Source: Duodenibacillus massiliensis (lineage in GTDB: Bacteria; Pseudomonadota; Gammaproteobacteria; Burkholderiales; Burkholderiaceae_F). Taken from it: a DNA stretch of 64,000 nucleotides. This document shows positions 35,616 to 43,517 of this stretch, one piece after another. The notes below the pieces were generated by a model that was given only the letters and a program-made list of their open reading frames with translations, did no database searches and was not told the origin of the DNA. A program made the translations under genes and the position numbers. Numbering within the stretch: position 1 is the stretch's first letter; every line of letters starts with the position of its first letter. The stretch covers positions 54,860-118,859 of the forward strand of contig NZ_LT635858.1 of NCBI RefSeq assembly GCF_900128485.1. Direction: 5' to 3'.

Positions 35616-35635
35616 ATTCTAATAAATTTTAGAAT
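35616..35635. promoter_or_regulatory. Palindromic operator upstream of the ArsR-rhodanese gene
   Basis: ATTCTAA and TTAGAAT are perfect inverted arms around a 6-base TAAATT centre, 45 bases before the regulator start. AT-rich palindromes of this kind are typical ArsR-family binding sites, so autoregulation is likely. Confidence 0.7.
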
Positions 35636-35768
35636 GAAGTGAAACCCCCGGTTGAACCCGAATTTCAAGGCAAAAAAGGGGCCCGTCTCCACCCAAACTC
35701 CCGGCCTGCTAGATCAGATCCGGCTTGACCTTTGTCAACACGCTGATTAATAAAGTTTTTTGCCTTTG

Positions 35769-35810
35769 AAAATCCTGCATTTTTCGGTCGCCCGGAATGC
35801 AGGATTTTTA
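35769..35810. terminator. Hairpin at the left end of the IS
   Basis: AAAATCCTGCATT and AATGCAGGATTTT form a 13-pair stem flanked by A and T tracts. Such hairpins shield transposases from outside transcription and stop readthrough. Confidence 0.75.
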
Positions 35811-35894
35811 TTTTTGCTATAATAGATCATACTTTAATTAATTTGATCTATCACGCCGCGAATCACAGATAAAGACGGGAAGCTCTGGTCGTTA

Positions 35895-36676
35895 ATGTCC
35901 TACAAATCTGGTATCGGCCGCGTTTACATCCGCGCCTATCGCAATGACTGGGATCGTCAGAAGAAGCGCTCATTTCCGGAGGCGCGCATGCAGGTCGGTC
36001 CCTTGCAGCCCGACGGCATGGTCAGGCTCTCAGCAGAGTTTCGGGAGCACTTTCCCGCTTACGCTGAGGGTGATTGGTTCTGGTCGGATCATGAGCTTGT
36101 CAGCGAGGAGCAGTTCAGAGAGGAGTTCCCGACAACCCCTCAGCCCAAAGACATCAGCTGGAGCGATGAAACGATCCGCGTGGGTCTGACTTTTGCGGCC
36201 TGGACGACTGCTCAGAGAATGGGAATCCTCGAAGATTTGACGAGGATTTTTGGCAGAGAGGGATGGGCTGCTGGGCCATTCGCACCAATGCCATTGACGA
36301 TCCCTTTGAGACCAACAGCATCTATCGTCAGCGCGACATTATTGAAAAGGGCTTCAACCAACTCAAGAACGAGGTGGATGGCTCAAGGCTGGAGGCCACG
36401 GAAAGCGCCTACAGAGGCAAGCTCTTCATCTACACGCTGGCTCAGTCCTTGCGCATGAACATGCTGGTGACGGCGCGCGAGGCGCAGAGGGCTAATAAAG
36501 ACCTCAAAGTACCCGAGGAGTCCTTGAGCAAGCTCATCGGTCAGTTGGGGAGTATTCAGGCCCGAAAGCACCGCTCGACAGATACGTTTGTAACGGGAGC
36601 GGTGGCGAAGAAGCGCCGGGACCTGCTCGCGCTTCTTCGCATTGAAAAACTCCCGAAGTACTTCGATCGTTTTTGA
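35895..36676 (+). pseudogene. IS4/IS1634-type transposase, frameshifted and internally deleted
   Basis: The N-terminal part (MSYKSGIGRVYIRAYRNDWD, then RFFGxW-like WSDETIRVGLTFA) runs in one frame to about 36260. The C-terminal part, in another frame from 36263, contains IYRQRDIIEKGFNQLKNEVD. In it Y21, R24, E28 and K35 have exactly the Y-2-R-3-E-6-K spacing of the IS4 superfamily, and the glutamate is the last catalytic DDE residue. The DD portion between them is missing; family members are about 500-570 residues and only about 250 remain. Upstream in-frame codons from 35847 resemble protein sequence but lack a start. Confidence 0.8.
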
Positions 36677-36735
36677 TCTAGTGCTCCGGGAGTTCAGGTC
36701 TTAACGACAGGAACCAAAGAATATCTGCCGGCAAG

Positions 36736-36777
36736 AAAAAAGCCGCAAACCTTTCATTTTCGAGGCTTTGCGGCTTG
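36736..36777. terminator. Terminator downstream of tRNA-Met
   Basis: AAGCCGCAAA-CCT pairs with AGG-TTTGCGGCTT. On the minus strand the stem is followed by TTTTTTC, 38 bases after the 3' end of tRNA-Met. A smaller GCAGTTT/AAACTGC hairpin lies at 36784-36801. Confidence 0.8.
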
Positions 36778-36814
36778 ATACGGCAGTTTCCTGAAAAACT
36801 GCGGTATTTTGAAT

Positions 36815-36891
36815 TGGTGGCGCATCACGGATTCGAACCGCGGACACAAGGATTATGATTCCTCTGCTCTAACCGACTGAGCTAATGCGCC
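36815..36891 (-). tRNA. tRNA-Met (anticodon CAT), elongator type
   Basis: A complete 77-base tRNA with encoded CCA. Acceptor arms GGCGCAT and ATGCGCC pair and the T loop is CGGTTCGAATCCG. The loop ATCATAA gives CAT. The first acceptor pair is G-C, so it is not initiator tRNA; elongator Met is preferred over lysidine-modified Ile2 by overall similarity to other betaproteobacterial tRNA-Met, but the two are hard to separate by eye. Confidence 0.85.
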
Positions 36892-36967
36892 GTCAGCGAA
36901 ACGCTGAGCTGTGCATTATGAAGAAGCCTTCGGATTTTGTCAAATGCAGCGTAAACCGAAGATTTCC

Positions 36968-37261
36968 TCATTTAGCCGCTGTCTCTGACGCACGCTGCGA
37001 GCAGAATCCCTTTAAAAGATCCCACACCCCGTAAAGACGCATCAGCGAAACCATTTTCGCCGGAACGTTTAAGACCTGCGGCGTGCCGCCCTTAGCCTGC
37101 ACGGCACGCACCCAGGAAAGCGTGAGCGCCACGGCCGAGGAATCGGCTTCGGCTACAGCGGCAAAGTCCAGCACGGTTTCGCCCCCGGCAGCAGCCTGCA
37201 TCAGCGTCTCTTTAAGCGCCCGGGCATTGCCGCGCGTCACCTTATCCGCGGTGATTTTCAT
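36968..37261 (-). CDS. mlaB: Mla system STAS-domain protein MlaB
   Basis: A cytosolic STAS-domain subunit that binds the ATPase MlaF and stabilises the MlaFEDB complex. The 97-residue product has the STAS layout with ETVLDFAAVAEADSSAVALT, where the conserved DSSA motif lies. It is the last gene of mlaFEDACB, 9 bases after mlaC. Confidence 0.9.
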   Translation of the reverse strand: MKITADKVTRGNARALKETLMQAAAGGETVLDFAAVAEADSSAVALTLSWVRAVQAKGGTPQVLNVPAKMVSLMRLYGVWDLLKGFCSQRASETAAK

Positions 37262-37270
37262 ACACGTTCC

Positions 37271-37903
37271 TTACTTTGCGGCGCTCTGCCCGACCTTTTC
37301 GCGCAGGCTCTTGATGAGCCCGTCGATGCCGGAGGAGTTCACAACCGAGGCAAACTGACTGCGGTAGTTGTCCACGAGCCAGATACCTTCCACATCAACG
37401 TCAATGATGCGCCACTCGCCCCTCACCTTCTTTAAGCGGTAGTTGATGCGCATATCGGGCTTACCCGGCGCCACCAGAAGCGTACGGACAATGGCGTCCG
37501 TTTCCGTGGGCTTGACGCGGTTGGGCGCAAGCTTCACCGTCTGATCCTTCACGGTCGCAAGAGCCCCGGAGTAGACGTTGGTGAGCTGAGCGCGGAAAAG
37601 GCTCTGCAGTTCGGTGCGCTGCTCTGGCGTTGCCGTACGCCACTTCGGGCCCACGGCCATACGGGTCATGCGCACGAAGTCCACAACCGGCATCACCATT
37701 TCGTCCACGAACTTGCGGACCTGCTGGGGATCGGCCTGCGCGAGCTTGGCATCGCCCTTGATGCGCGAAAGGATGTTGTTGCTGATTTCAACGACCCAGG
37801 TCTCAGGATCGCCCTTGGCGTCAGCGGCGGCCAAAACGGCCGGAATCTGCGTTAAAAGTCCGAGTGCGGCAGCTGCTGCCGCAAGCGTGCGTCTTGTAAT
37901 CAT
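37271..37903 (-). CDS. mlaC: Periplasmic phospholipid-binding protein MlaC
   Basis: Shuttles phospholipids across the periplasm between MlaA and MlaFEDB. The 210-residue product starts MITRRTLAAAAAALGLLTQI, an export signal with adjacent arginines, and has KFVDEMVMPVVDFVRMTRMA and GVWLVDNYRSQFASVV-like segments of the Tol-Ttg2 family (here GIWLVDNYRSQFASVV). Its start overlaps the mlaA stop by 4 bases. The twin Arg may simply be the n-region of a Sec signal. Confidence 0.94.
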   Translation of the reverse strand: MITRRTLAAAAAALGLLTQIPAVLAAADAKGDPETWVVEISNNILSRIKGDAKLAQADPQQVRKFVDEMVMPVVDFVRMTRMAVGPKWRTATPEQRTELQSLFRAQLTNVYSGALATVKDQTVKLAPNRVKPTETDAIVRTLLVAPGKPDMRINYRLKKVRGEWRIIDVDVEGIWLVDNYRSQFASVVNSSGIDGLIKSLREKVGQSAAK

Positions 37904-38691
37904 TTGGCTTTCTCCGCGGACGCGGCCTCTGAAGCAGTCTGTGCCTCAGCCTTCTCGTCCTCATCTTCAAATTCATCGGGCGTAAGTTCCAGCGGGGGAT
38001 TACCGTCGTAAACGGCGTTTCTGCGCGTAGAGAAATACGCTTCCCGCGCCATCACATAAGGATCAATCGAATCACGCAGAAGGTCCGTAGCAGGGAGCAT
38101 CCGCGCTCTCAGATCCACCGCGTACACGCCCCATGAACCCCAGCTCACCAAGTCGTTTTCAACATAGGTCATGGGTTCGCCGAAACAGTCGACAACGTCA
38201 CCTGCGGCATCCGTCACGGTCGAGGGCCCTAGGAAAGGAATCACGAAGTACGGTCCCCTGGGGACACCCCAGACCTGCAGCGTCTGGCCGAAGTCCTCAC
38301 GGCGCTCGGGCTGATTGCCCACCGTTCCCGCCACATCAAAAATACCGCCTAGACCGAAGGTGGTGTTGATCAGGAAGCGAAACACCGAGGCAAGCGTATC
38401 CTCGCCCTTACCCTGCAGCGCGTTATTGACAACGTTGGAGGGTTCGCCGAGGTTAACAAAAACGTTGGTGACACCGGTGCGCACGGGCTCAGGCACCACG
38501 TTGACGTAGCCCTTGGCGATCGGACGCATCACGAATTCGTCCAGAACCGTATTCATCATGAAGGTCTGGCGGTTCATTTTCTCCCAGGGGTCTTCGGGAT
38601 TGGTACCGGCATCGGGCGGCACCGAAGCGCAGCCCGCAAGCACGAGTGCCGAGGCAAAGCCCGCCGCCAGAGACAATTTATTGAAACGCAT
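37900..38691 (-). CDS. mlaA: Outer-membrane lipoprotein MlaA (VacJ)
   Basis: Removes mislocalised phospholipids from the outer leaflet of the outer membrane. The 263-residue product has a lipoprotein signal with lipobox LAGC (C21), followed by NPEDPWEKMNRQTF and the VacJ motifs NVFVNLGEPSNVVNNALQG and GPYFVIPFLGPSTVTDAAGD. A charged Glu/Ala/Lys tail follows. As in other betaproteobacteria it is inside the mla operon, between mlaD and mlaC. Confidence 0.95.
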   Translation of the reverse strand: MRFNKLSLAAGFASALVLAGCASVPPDAGTNPEDPWEKMNRQTFMMNTVLDEFVMRPIAKGYVNVVPEPVRTGVTNVFVNLGEPSNVVNNALQGKGEDTLASVFRFLINTTFGLGGIFDVAGTVGNQPERREDFGQTLQVWGVPRGPYFVIPFLGPSTVTDAAGDVVDCFGEPMTYVENDLVSWGSWGVYAVDLRARMLPATDLLRDSIDPYVMAREAYFSTRRNAVYDGNPPLELTPDEFEDEDEKAEAQTASEAASAEKAK

Positions 38692-38712
38692 CTTCTTATT
38701 CCTGCGCGCGTT

Positions 38713-39189
38713 TTATTTTTTGTCGTCGCCGCCCTTTTCAGCCATCTGGAAAAGGAACTGACTGATCAGGTTTTCCAATACGAGCGCCGACTGTGTCTGT
38801 TCGATTTTGCTGCCCTCTTTGAGATCACCGTCGTCGCCCCCGGCCTGCAGCCCGATGTACTGCTCGCCCAGCAGGCCCGAGGTGAGAATCTTTGCGGAGG
38901 TGTCGGCCGGGAACTTGTAGCCGCTGTCAAGGTCCATCTTCACCGTGGCCTGAAAAGTCGACTGGTCAAAGGTGATGTCCCTCACGCGCCCCACAACAAC
39001 GCCGGCGCTTTTGACCGGCGCACGGGCTTTGAGTCCGCCGATGTTGTCGAAGTTTGCCGTCACTTCGTAGGTTTTGGCACTGAAGGAGAAGTTTCCGAGG
39101 TTAGCCGCCTGCAGTGAGACAAAAAGCAAAGCGACAAAGCCGGCCAGAACGAAAAGGCCGACCATAAATTCCATGCTTCTGCGTTCCAT
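38713..39189 (-). CDS. mlaD: Mla system MCE-domain protein MlaD
   Basis: The membrane-anchored hexameric MCE protein that forms the periplasmic ring of the transporter. The 158-residue product has one N-terminal helix (EFMVGLFVLAGFVALLFVSL) and an MCE domain with YEVTANFDNIGGLKARAPVK and SGLLGEQYIGLQAGG. A helical C-terminus follows. It lies between mlaE and mlaA. Confidence 0.95.
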   Translation of the reverse strand: MERRSMEFMVGLFVLAGFVALLFVSLQAANLGNFSFSAKTYEVTANFDNIGGLKARAPVKSAGVVVGRVRDITFDQSTFQATVKMDLDSGYKFPADTSAKILTSGLLGEQYIGLQAGGDDGDLKEGSKIEQTQSALVLENLISQFLFQMAEKGGDDKK

Positions 39190-39213
39190 AGTCTGTCTGT
39201 CAACTCAAAAAAG

Positions 39214-40008
39214 TTAAATTCCGGAAAACATGAGGGCGGTCATCATGAAGTCAACGCCCAGCACCAAAAGCGAACTGATCACAACCGTACGGGTCGTGGC
39301 GCGCGAAACGCCGTCAGGGGTCGGGCGCGAGCTGTAACCCTGAAAAAGAGCCACCAGCCCTACAATCACGCCGAACACAAAGGACTTGATGACGCTGTTT
39401 ACAACGTCAATGTAAAGGTCCACGCCGTTTTGCATCTGCGACCAGAAGGCGCCGTTATCCGTGCCGATTAACTGCACGCCCACAAACCACGAACCGATGA
39501 TGCCGATGGCGGAGAAAATAATTGCCAGAACCGGCATTGAAATGACGGCCCCCAAAAAGCGCGGCACAATGATGCGCCGCAGGGGATCCACCCCCATCAT
39601 TTCCATGGCGGCAAGCTGTTCGCCCGCGCGCATCAAACCGATTTCAGCGGTAAGCGAGGTGCCGGCGCGGCCCGCAAACAAAAGTGCCGTCACCACCGGG
39701 CCGAGTTCACGCAGCAGTGACACGGCAACCAGAACGCCCAGCGCCTGTTCGCTGCCGTAGCGCACCAAAATGTAGTAGCCCTGCAGCCCCAGCACAAAGC
39801 CCACAAAAAGCCCCGAAACCGAAATGATCACCAGGGAATAGTTCCCGATAAAGTGAATCTGCTGGACAACCAGCCCGAAGCGCGAAAACCCCGCACCCAG
39901 ACGCAGGAAAACCTGCCAGGAAAAAAGCGCGAGCTTGCCGATGCCTCTGACCTGACTGATGACGTAGTGCCCGAGCGCGGCAATCACCTGATAAAGCCAC
40001 TGACTCAT
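39214..40008 (-). CDS. mlaE: Mla system permease MlaE
   Basis: The membrane subunit of the MlaFEDB phospholipid ABC transporter. The 264-residue product has the MlaE-family LLRELGPVVTALLFAGRAGT segment, SLTAEIGLMRAGEQLAAMEM, and GVSRATTRTVVISSLLVLGV at the C-terminus. Its start overlaps mlaF by 4 bases. Confidence 0.96.
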   Translation of the reverse strand: MSQWLYQVIAALGHYVISQVRGIGKLALFSWQVFLRLGAGFSRFGLVVQQIHFIGNYSLVIISVSGLFVGFVLGLQGYYILVRYGSEQALGVLVAVSLLRELGPVVTALLFAGRAGTSLTAEIGLMRAGEQLAAMEMMGVDPLRRIIVPRFLGAVISMPVLAIIFSAIGIIGSWFVGVQLIGTDNGAFWSQMQNGVDLYIDVVNSVIKSFVFGVIVGLVALFQGYSSRPTPDGVSRATTRTVVISSLLVLGVDFMMTALMFSGI

Positions 40009-40814
40009 AAGGGCCTCACTGAAAAATCCGCCGCACGGTCGGCTGCCGGATAATGAAAACGCACGGGACCGTCCGGGGCTCCGTCCAGAAACTGCCGCAC
40101 ATAGGGATCCTTGGAAGCCGAAAGCACCTCGGGTGTGCCTTCCGCAGCAATGCGGCCCGCGTTAATCATGTAAACGTAGTCGGCAATCGCAAAGGTTTCC
40201 GCAACGTCGTGCGTCACGATAAGGCTTGAGGCGTTTAAGGCATCGGTAAGCCTGCGGATCAACTGCGCGGTAATGCCCATCGAAATGGGATCAAGCCCCG
40301 CAAAGGGTTCGTCATACATGATGAGGGCCGGGTCCAGGGCAATCGCGCGCGCGAGCGCCACGCGCCGCGCCATGCCGCCCGAGATTGCCGAAGGCATCAG
40401 AGCGGCGGCGCCTCTTAACCCTACGGCATCAAGCTTCATGAGCACCAGATCCCGGATTGTTTCTTCATCCAGATCCGTCTGCTCCCTCAAAGGGAAGGCG
40501 ACATTGTCAAAAACGGAGAGATCGGTAAAAAGCGCACCGAACTGAAAAAGCATCCCCATCTTGCGCCTGAGCCGGTAAAGCTCTTTCTGATCCGCGGCGT
40601 CAAGCGTCTCACCGTCTAGAATAATGCGGCCTTTCTGCGGCTTTAACAGTCCGCCGATGAGCTTTAAGAGCGTCGTCTTACCCATGCCCGAGCCGCCCAT
40701 GATCGCCACGACCTGCCCGCGGCCGAAACTCAGGCTCACGTCATCCAAAATAACGCGGCTTGAGTAACCGAAGGTCACATCGTCGATCTGAAGATAAGGA
40801 TCCGTCAGGGACAT
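40005..40814 (-). CDS. mlaF: Mla system ATP-binding protein MlaF
   Basis: The ATPase of the phospholipid transporter. Motifs: Walker A IMGGSGMGKTTLLKLIGG, signature SGGMARRVALARAIAL, Walker B LIMYDEPFAGLDPISMG and VTHDVAETFAIADYV. The SGGMARR form is typical of MlaF. The ATG at 40814 (269 residues) was chosen because a CATAAT -10 element at about 40874-40879 would place the RNA start almost on the alternative ATG at 40862. It is the first gene of the mla operon. Confidence 0.95.
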   Translation of the reverse strand: MSLTDPYLQIDDVTFGYSSRVILDDVSLSFGRGQVVAIMGGSGMGKTTLLKLIGGLLKPQKGRIILDGETLDAADQKELYRLRRKMGMLFQFGALFTDLSVFDNVAFPLREQTDLDEETIRDLVLMKLDAVGLRGAAALMPSAISGGMARRVALARAIALDPALIMYDEPFAGLDPISMGITAQLIRRLTDALNASSLIVTHDVAETFAIADYVYMINAGRIAAEGTPEVLSASKDPYVRQFLDGAPDGPVRFHYPAADRAADFSVRPL

Positions 40815-40976
40815 CGTATTAATGCGTCTGTGAGAATAAAAAGCTGAACGGATGTTCAGCATGGTTCATTCGATTATGGCACGTCAGGCTTACGGCTGCA
40901 TACCGCAAAGCCCGCTGAAACTGCAACAATTTTTGAGCCCGCCTTAAGAGGCCGCCCGTTTTTGCACCCGACTCCG

Positions 40977-41819
40977 TCAGAGTGCCGGCTCTTTCAATGG
41001 CGCCTTTATGGCCTCAGGCTGCAGCACAGCTTCAGCTTTTACCGCGAGGGGATCGGCCACGCCGATCGCCGCGCTCATCACGGCACTGGCGCGGCGGCAC
41101 AGGCTGTGACGGTCTTCACCGGCCATCGGCCGGATGGGTTCGCCGATTTTGATCAGAATTGTCAGATCCGGCGTATTCACAACCTTCCAGAGGCACTCAA
41201 AAAGTCCGACCTTACCGACGTAGGCGGGCGCTGTTGTAATTTCGCCGCGGCTTTTGTAGCGCAGCACCACCGGAATCACTTCGGCACCGGTTTTGGCGGC
41301 CGCATCAAACAAATTGGCATGAAGCTTTAAAAGGCCCGTACCGTCAGAGGTTGTGCCTTCCGGAAACATCAGAAGGGTTTTGCCTTCTTCCAGGGCCTTT
41401 TGCATGTTGGAGCCGATTCCGAGCAAAGCCTTGCGGTTGCCGCGCTCAATAAAGATTGTGTTCACGGCCTTGGCGATACCGCCGAAGACCGGCCACTTGG
41501 CAATTTCAGCCTTGGCAACAAAAGCCGAGGGCACAACGCTGTCCAGGGAAAAGATATCCAGAAACGACACGTGGTTGGAGACGACCAGCCGCCCCATCGC
41601 CCCGGGTGTAATGCCGCAGTCGTGCACTGCTTCTTCGGCAATTCTGCCCTCCACTTCAACGCGAATGCCGAGCCAGCGGGGAAGTTTTCCGGCCCAGCGC
41701 CGGATAATGCGCCCCTTTTTCTCATCCGTTGACCGCGGAAAAACAAACGCAATCAGAAAAAGGCAGCAGACGGTGTAGACAAACACCGAGAGAAAACGGG
41801 CACAGGCACCGATACGCAT
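40977..41819 (-). CDS. 1-acyl-sn-glycerol-3-phosphate acyltransferase (PlsC-type)
   Basis: A membrane-bound lysophosphatidic acid (or related) acyltransferase. The 280-residue product has an N-terminal helix and the PlsC motifs NHVSFLDIF (the HX4D catalytic pair), IFIERGNRKALL and FPEGTTSDGTGLLKLH. The start at 41819 fits the N-terminal helix; the longer frame adds residues that overlap ruvX. It could acylate phospholipid precursors or ornithine lipids. Being near mla, a membrane lipid role is consistent but not specific. Confidence 0.88.
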   Translation of the reverse strand: MRIGACARFLSVFVYTVCCLFLIAFVFPRSTDEKKGRIIRRWAGKLPRWLGIRVEVEGRIAEEAVHDCGITPGAMGRLVVSNHVSFLDIFSLDSVVPSAFVAKAEIAKWPVFGGIAKAVNTIFIERGNRKALLGIGSNMQKALEEGKTLLMFPEGTTSDGTGLLKLHANLFDAAAKTGAEVIPVVLRYKSRGEITTAPAYVGKVGLFECLWKVVNTPDLTILIKIGEPIRPMAGEDRHSLCRRASAVMSAAIGVADPLAVKAEAVLQPEAIKAPLKEPAL

Positions 41820-41823
41820 TGCT

Positions 41824-42240
41824 TTAAACCTCCGGATGCCGCTCGGGGCACCCTTCATCAAACCATTGCTGCAGGATAACGGCGGCCGCGGCATCGTCAA
41901 TCACCTCGGCCCCGGGATTGTCCCGTTCGGCTTCAACCGACGAGTAGCGCTCATCCACCGTGAAAACGGGCAGATGAAAGCGCCCTGCGAGCTGCCTGGC
42001 AAAGCGCGAAGCCCGCACGGTCACTTCGTGCGCCGCGCCGTCGGGGTGCCGCGGAATACCGCAGACCAAAACCAGCGGCTGCCACTCACCGATGAGCTTT
42101 TCAATGGCGTCCCACCGGCGTTTTGTGGTGCCGTCGATCACGCAGTGAGCGTGCGCTGAGGCCGTGAGTGTGTTTCCGAGCGCCACGCCGATGCGCTTAA
42201 CACCGAAATCAAAGCCCAAAACGGTTCCCTGCGGCACCAT
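41824..42240 (-). CDS. ruvX: Holliday junction resolvase-like protein YqgF (RuvX)
   Basis: An RNase H-fold nuclease needed for 16S rRNA maturation in many bacteria. The 138-residue product has LGFDFGVKRIGVALGN, the LVCGIPRHPDG loop and VDERYSSVEAE, which carry the acidic residues. The ATG at 42240 is preferred over 42249 because the AGGG ribosome site would abut the earlier one. It pairs with algH (yqgE) as in most proteobacteria. Confidence 0.93.
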   Translation of the reverse strand: MVPQGTVLGFDFGVKRIGVALGNTLTASAHAHCVIDGTTKRRWDAIEKLIGEWQPLVLVCGIPRHPDGAAHEVTVRASRFARQLAGRFHLPVFTVDERYSSVEAERDNPGAEVIDDAAAAVILQQWFDEGCPERHPEV

Positions 42241-42281
42241 GCCCGTCATCCCTGCTGTTGTTTTAGTACGTCGGGCGCATT

Positions 42282-42863
42282 TTACGCGTGCCCCGGGCCC
42301 GGCATCCGGAAAACCGAGGGGGTGTCGGTGGGCTCAGGCGGCTCGTCTCCGACGGCCGCGAGGGCCGCCTCATAGCGCTCCTCAACAGGCATATCAAAGA
42401 CAATCCGGTTGTCCGCGGGCGCAATCAGCCAGGCGCCGCTTTCGATCTCCCCTTCGAGCTGCCCGGGTTCCCAACCGGCGCAACCCAAAACGATGTAGGA
42501 CTTTGCGGGGCCCTTACCTTCGGCAATGGCCTTTAACAGATTGGCCGAAGCCCCGAGCGCAAGTTCCCCGTCCGTGAAAATCAGGGGCTCACCGTCAGCG
42601 GCCGGCGCATGCACGATAAAGCCCCGGGTATTGGCAACCGGCCCGCCCCAGCCCAGGCGGGCCGAGGGATCAGCCGTGCATTCAAACCCAAGTTGCCGGC
42701 AGGCTTCCTCCATCGTCACCGACGACTCACGGTTAAGCACCAAGCCCAAAGCCCCGGTCCCAGCGTTATGCCCCACAAGCAGAATCACGGTTTTGGAAAA
42801 GAACGGATCCTTCATGGAGGGGGTGGCCACCAGAAAGCGTCCGGCCAATGTTTTTTCTGTCAC
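42282..42863 (-). CDS. YqgE/AlgH family protein (DUF179)
   Basis: A 193-residue protein with the DUF179 features: LAGRFLVATPSMKDPFFSKT at the start, VILLVGHNAGTGALGLVLNR, LGWGGPVANTRGFIVH and VLGCAGWEPGQLEGEI. AlgH was first found as an alginate regulator in Pseudomonas; the molecular function is unknown. It is upstream of ruvX, the usual pair. Confidence 0.94.
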   Translation of the reverse strand: MTEKTLAGRFLVATPSMKDPFFSKTVILLVGHNAGTGALGLVLNRESSVTMEEACRQLGFECTADPSARLGWGGPVANTRGFIVHAPAADGEPLIFTDGELALGASANLLKAIAEGKGPAKSYIVLGCAGWEPGQLEGEIESGAWLIAPADNRIVFDMPVEERYEAALAAVGDEPPEPTDTPSVFRMPGPGHA

Positions 42864-42951
42864 GATTCAATGCCTCCAGGGACTAAAATACGCTCCTAGC
42901 CCGCCATACGGGTTCACACCTCCCATATGCGGACGAGAATAAATATATCAA

Positions 42952-42985
42952 GACCGGCGAAGAAACTATCCGCCGGTTTTCTTTT
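42952..42985 (+). terminator. Terminator-like hairpin in the leader of the YbaK-type gene
   Basis: ACCGGCG and CGCCGGT form a 7-pair GC-rich stem with a 12-base loop, followed by TTTCTTTT, 28 bases before the next ATG. No gene ends upstream on this strand, so it may act as an attenuator. Confidence 0.6.
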
Positions 42986-43012
42986 CCGCGTAAAGCGGAT
43001 CCGGAAAACGCC

Positions 43013-43510
43013 ATGGTTGAACAGGTTCTTGAAAAACTCTGCACACTTTTTGATGAAGGCAAAGCCCGCTACCGCGTCATGCACCACCCCGCAGGTGAAC
43101 GCTCAAGTGCGTCGGTGGCTGAACTTCGCGGCACCGAGCTCGGTCAGGGCGCCAAGGCCCTCGTGTGCATGGTGAAGGGTAACGGCGTCAAGCAGTACGT
43201 CCTTGCGGTGCTCCCCGCAGACTGCCAGGCCGATCTCGTAAAGATTGCGCACGCTTTCGGCGGCACGCGCTGCGGACTGTGCAGCGCCTCGGAAGTCATG
43301 GACCTCACGGGCTGCATCTTCGGAGCCGTCCCGCCCGTCTCCTTTCACGAGAAGCTTCTTAACATCGCAGACCCCACGCTTTTTACGCGCTATGAGAAAC
43401 TCGCCTTTAACGCGGGCTCGCGCGACACCTCAATCATCATCAATACCGAAGACTTTCACCGCATCGTGCACCCGAAGGAAATCGATTTTCTGAAATCCGC
43501 TGAAAACTGA
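43013..43510 (+). CDS. YbaK/EbsC-family aminoacyl-tRNA deacylase
   Basis: A 165-residue protein of the YbaK/ProX editing-domain family, which hydrolyses misacylated tRNAs (typically Cys- or Ala-tRNA-Pro, or others in the YeaK group). Features are the YRVMHHPAGERSSASVAELR start, GAKALVCMVKGN with the catalytic-type lysine, and GCIFGAVPPVSF. The specificity cannot be assigned from the motifs alone. It is transcribed divergently from algH. Confidence 0.85.
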   Translation: MVEQVLEKLCTLFDEGKARYRVMHHPAGERSSASVAELRGTELGQGAKALVCMVKGNGVKQYVLAVLPADCQADLVKIAHAFGGTRCGLCSASEVMDLTGCIFGAVPPVSFHEKLLNIADPTLFTRYEKLAFNAGSRDTSIIINTEDFHRIVHPKEIDFLKSAEN

Positions 43511-43517
43511 TAAAAAA

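Larger units (their letters stand above)
35691..36700 (+). mobile_element. Degenerate insertion sequence, IS4-superfamily/IS1634-like, with both terminal inverted repeats
   Basis: The left end (35691-35717, with AACTCCCGG...CTAGATCA) is an imperfect inverted copy of the right end (36675-36698, TGATCTAG...CCGGGAGTTC). Inside are a terminator-type hairpin (35769-35810), a TATAAT promoter element at 35818-35823, and a transposase in two frames. At about 1 kb it is shorter than IS1634-like elements (about 1.9 kb), which indicates internal deletion. No clear target-site duplication was identified. Confidence 0.75.

Noticed and set aside
32476-36700. A composite transposon with two identical IS copies
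   Set aside because: Only one IS4-type end remains on the left, and the transposase fragment there belongs to a different family (IS1380-like). The structure is suggestive but not a complete composite transposon.
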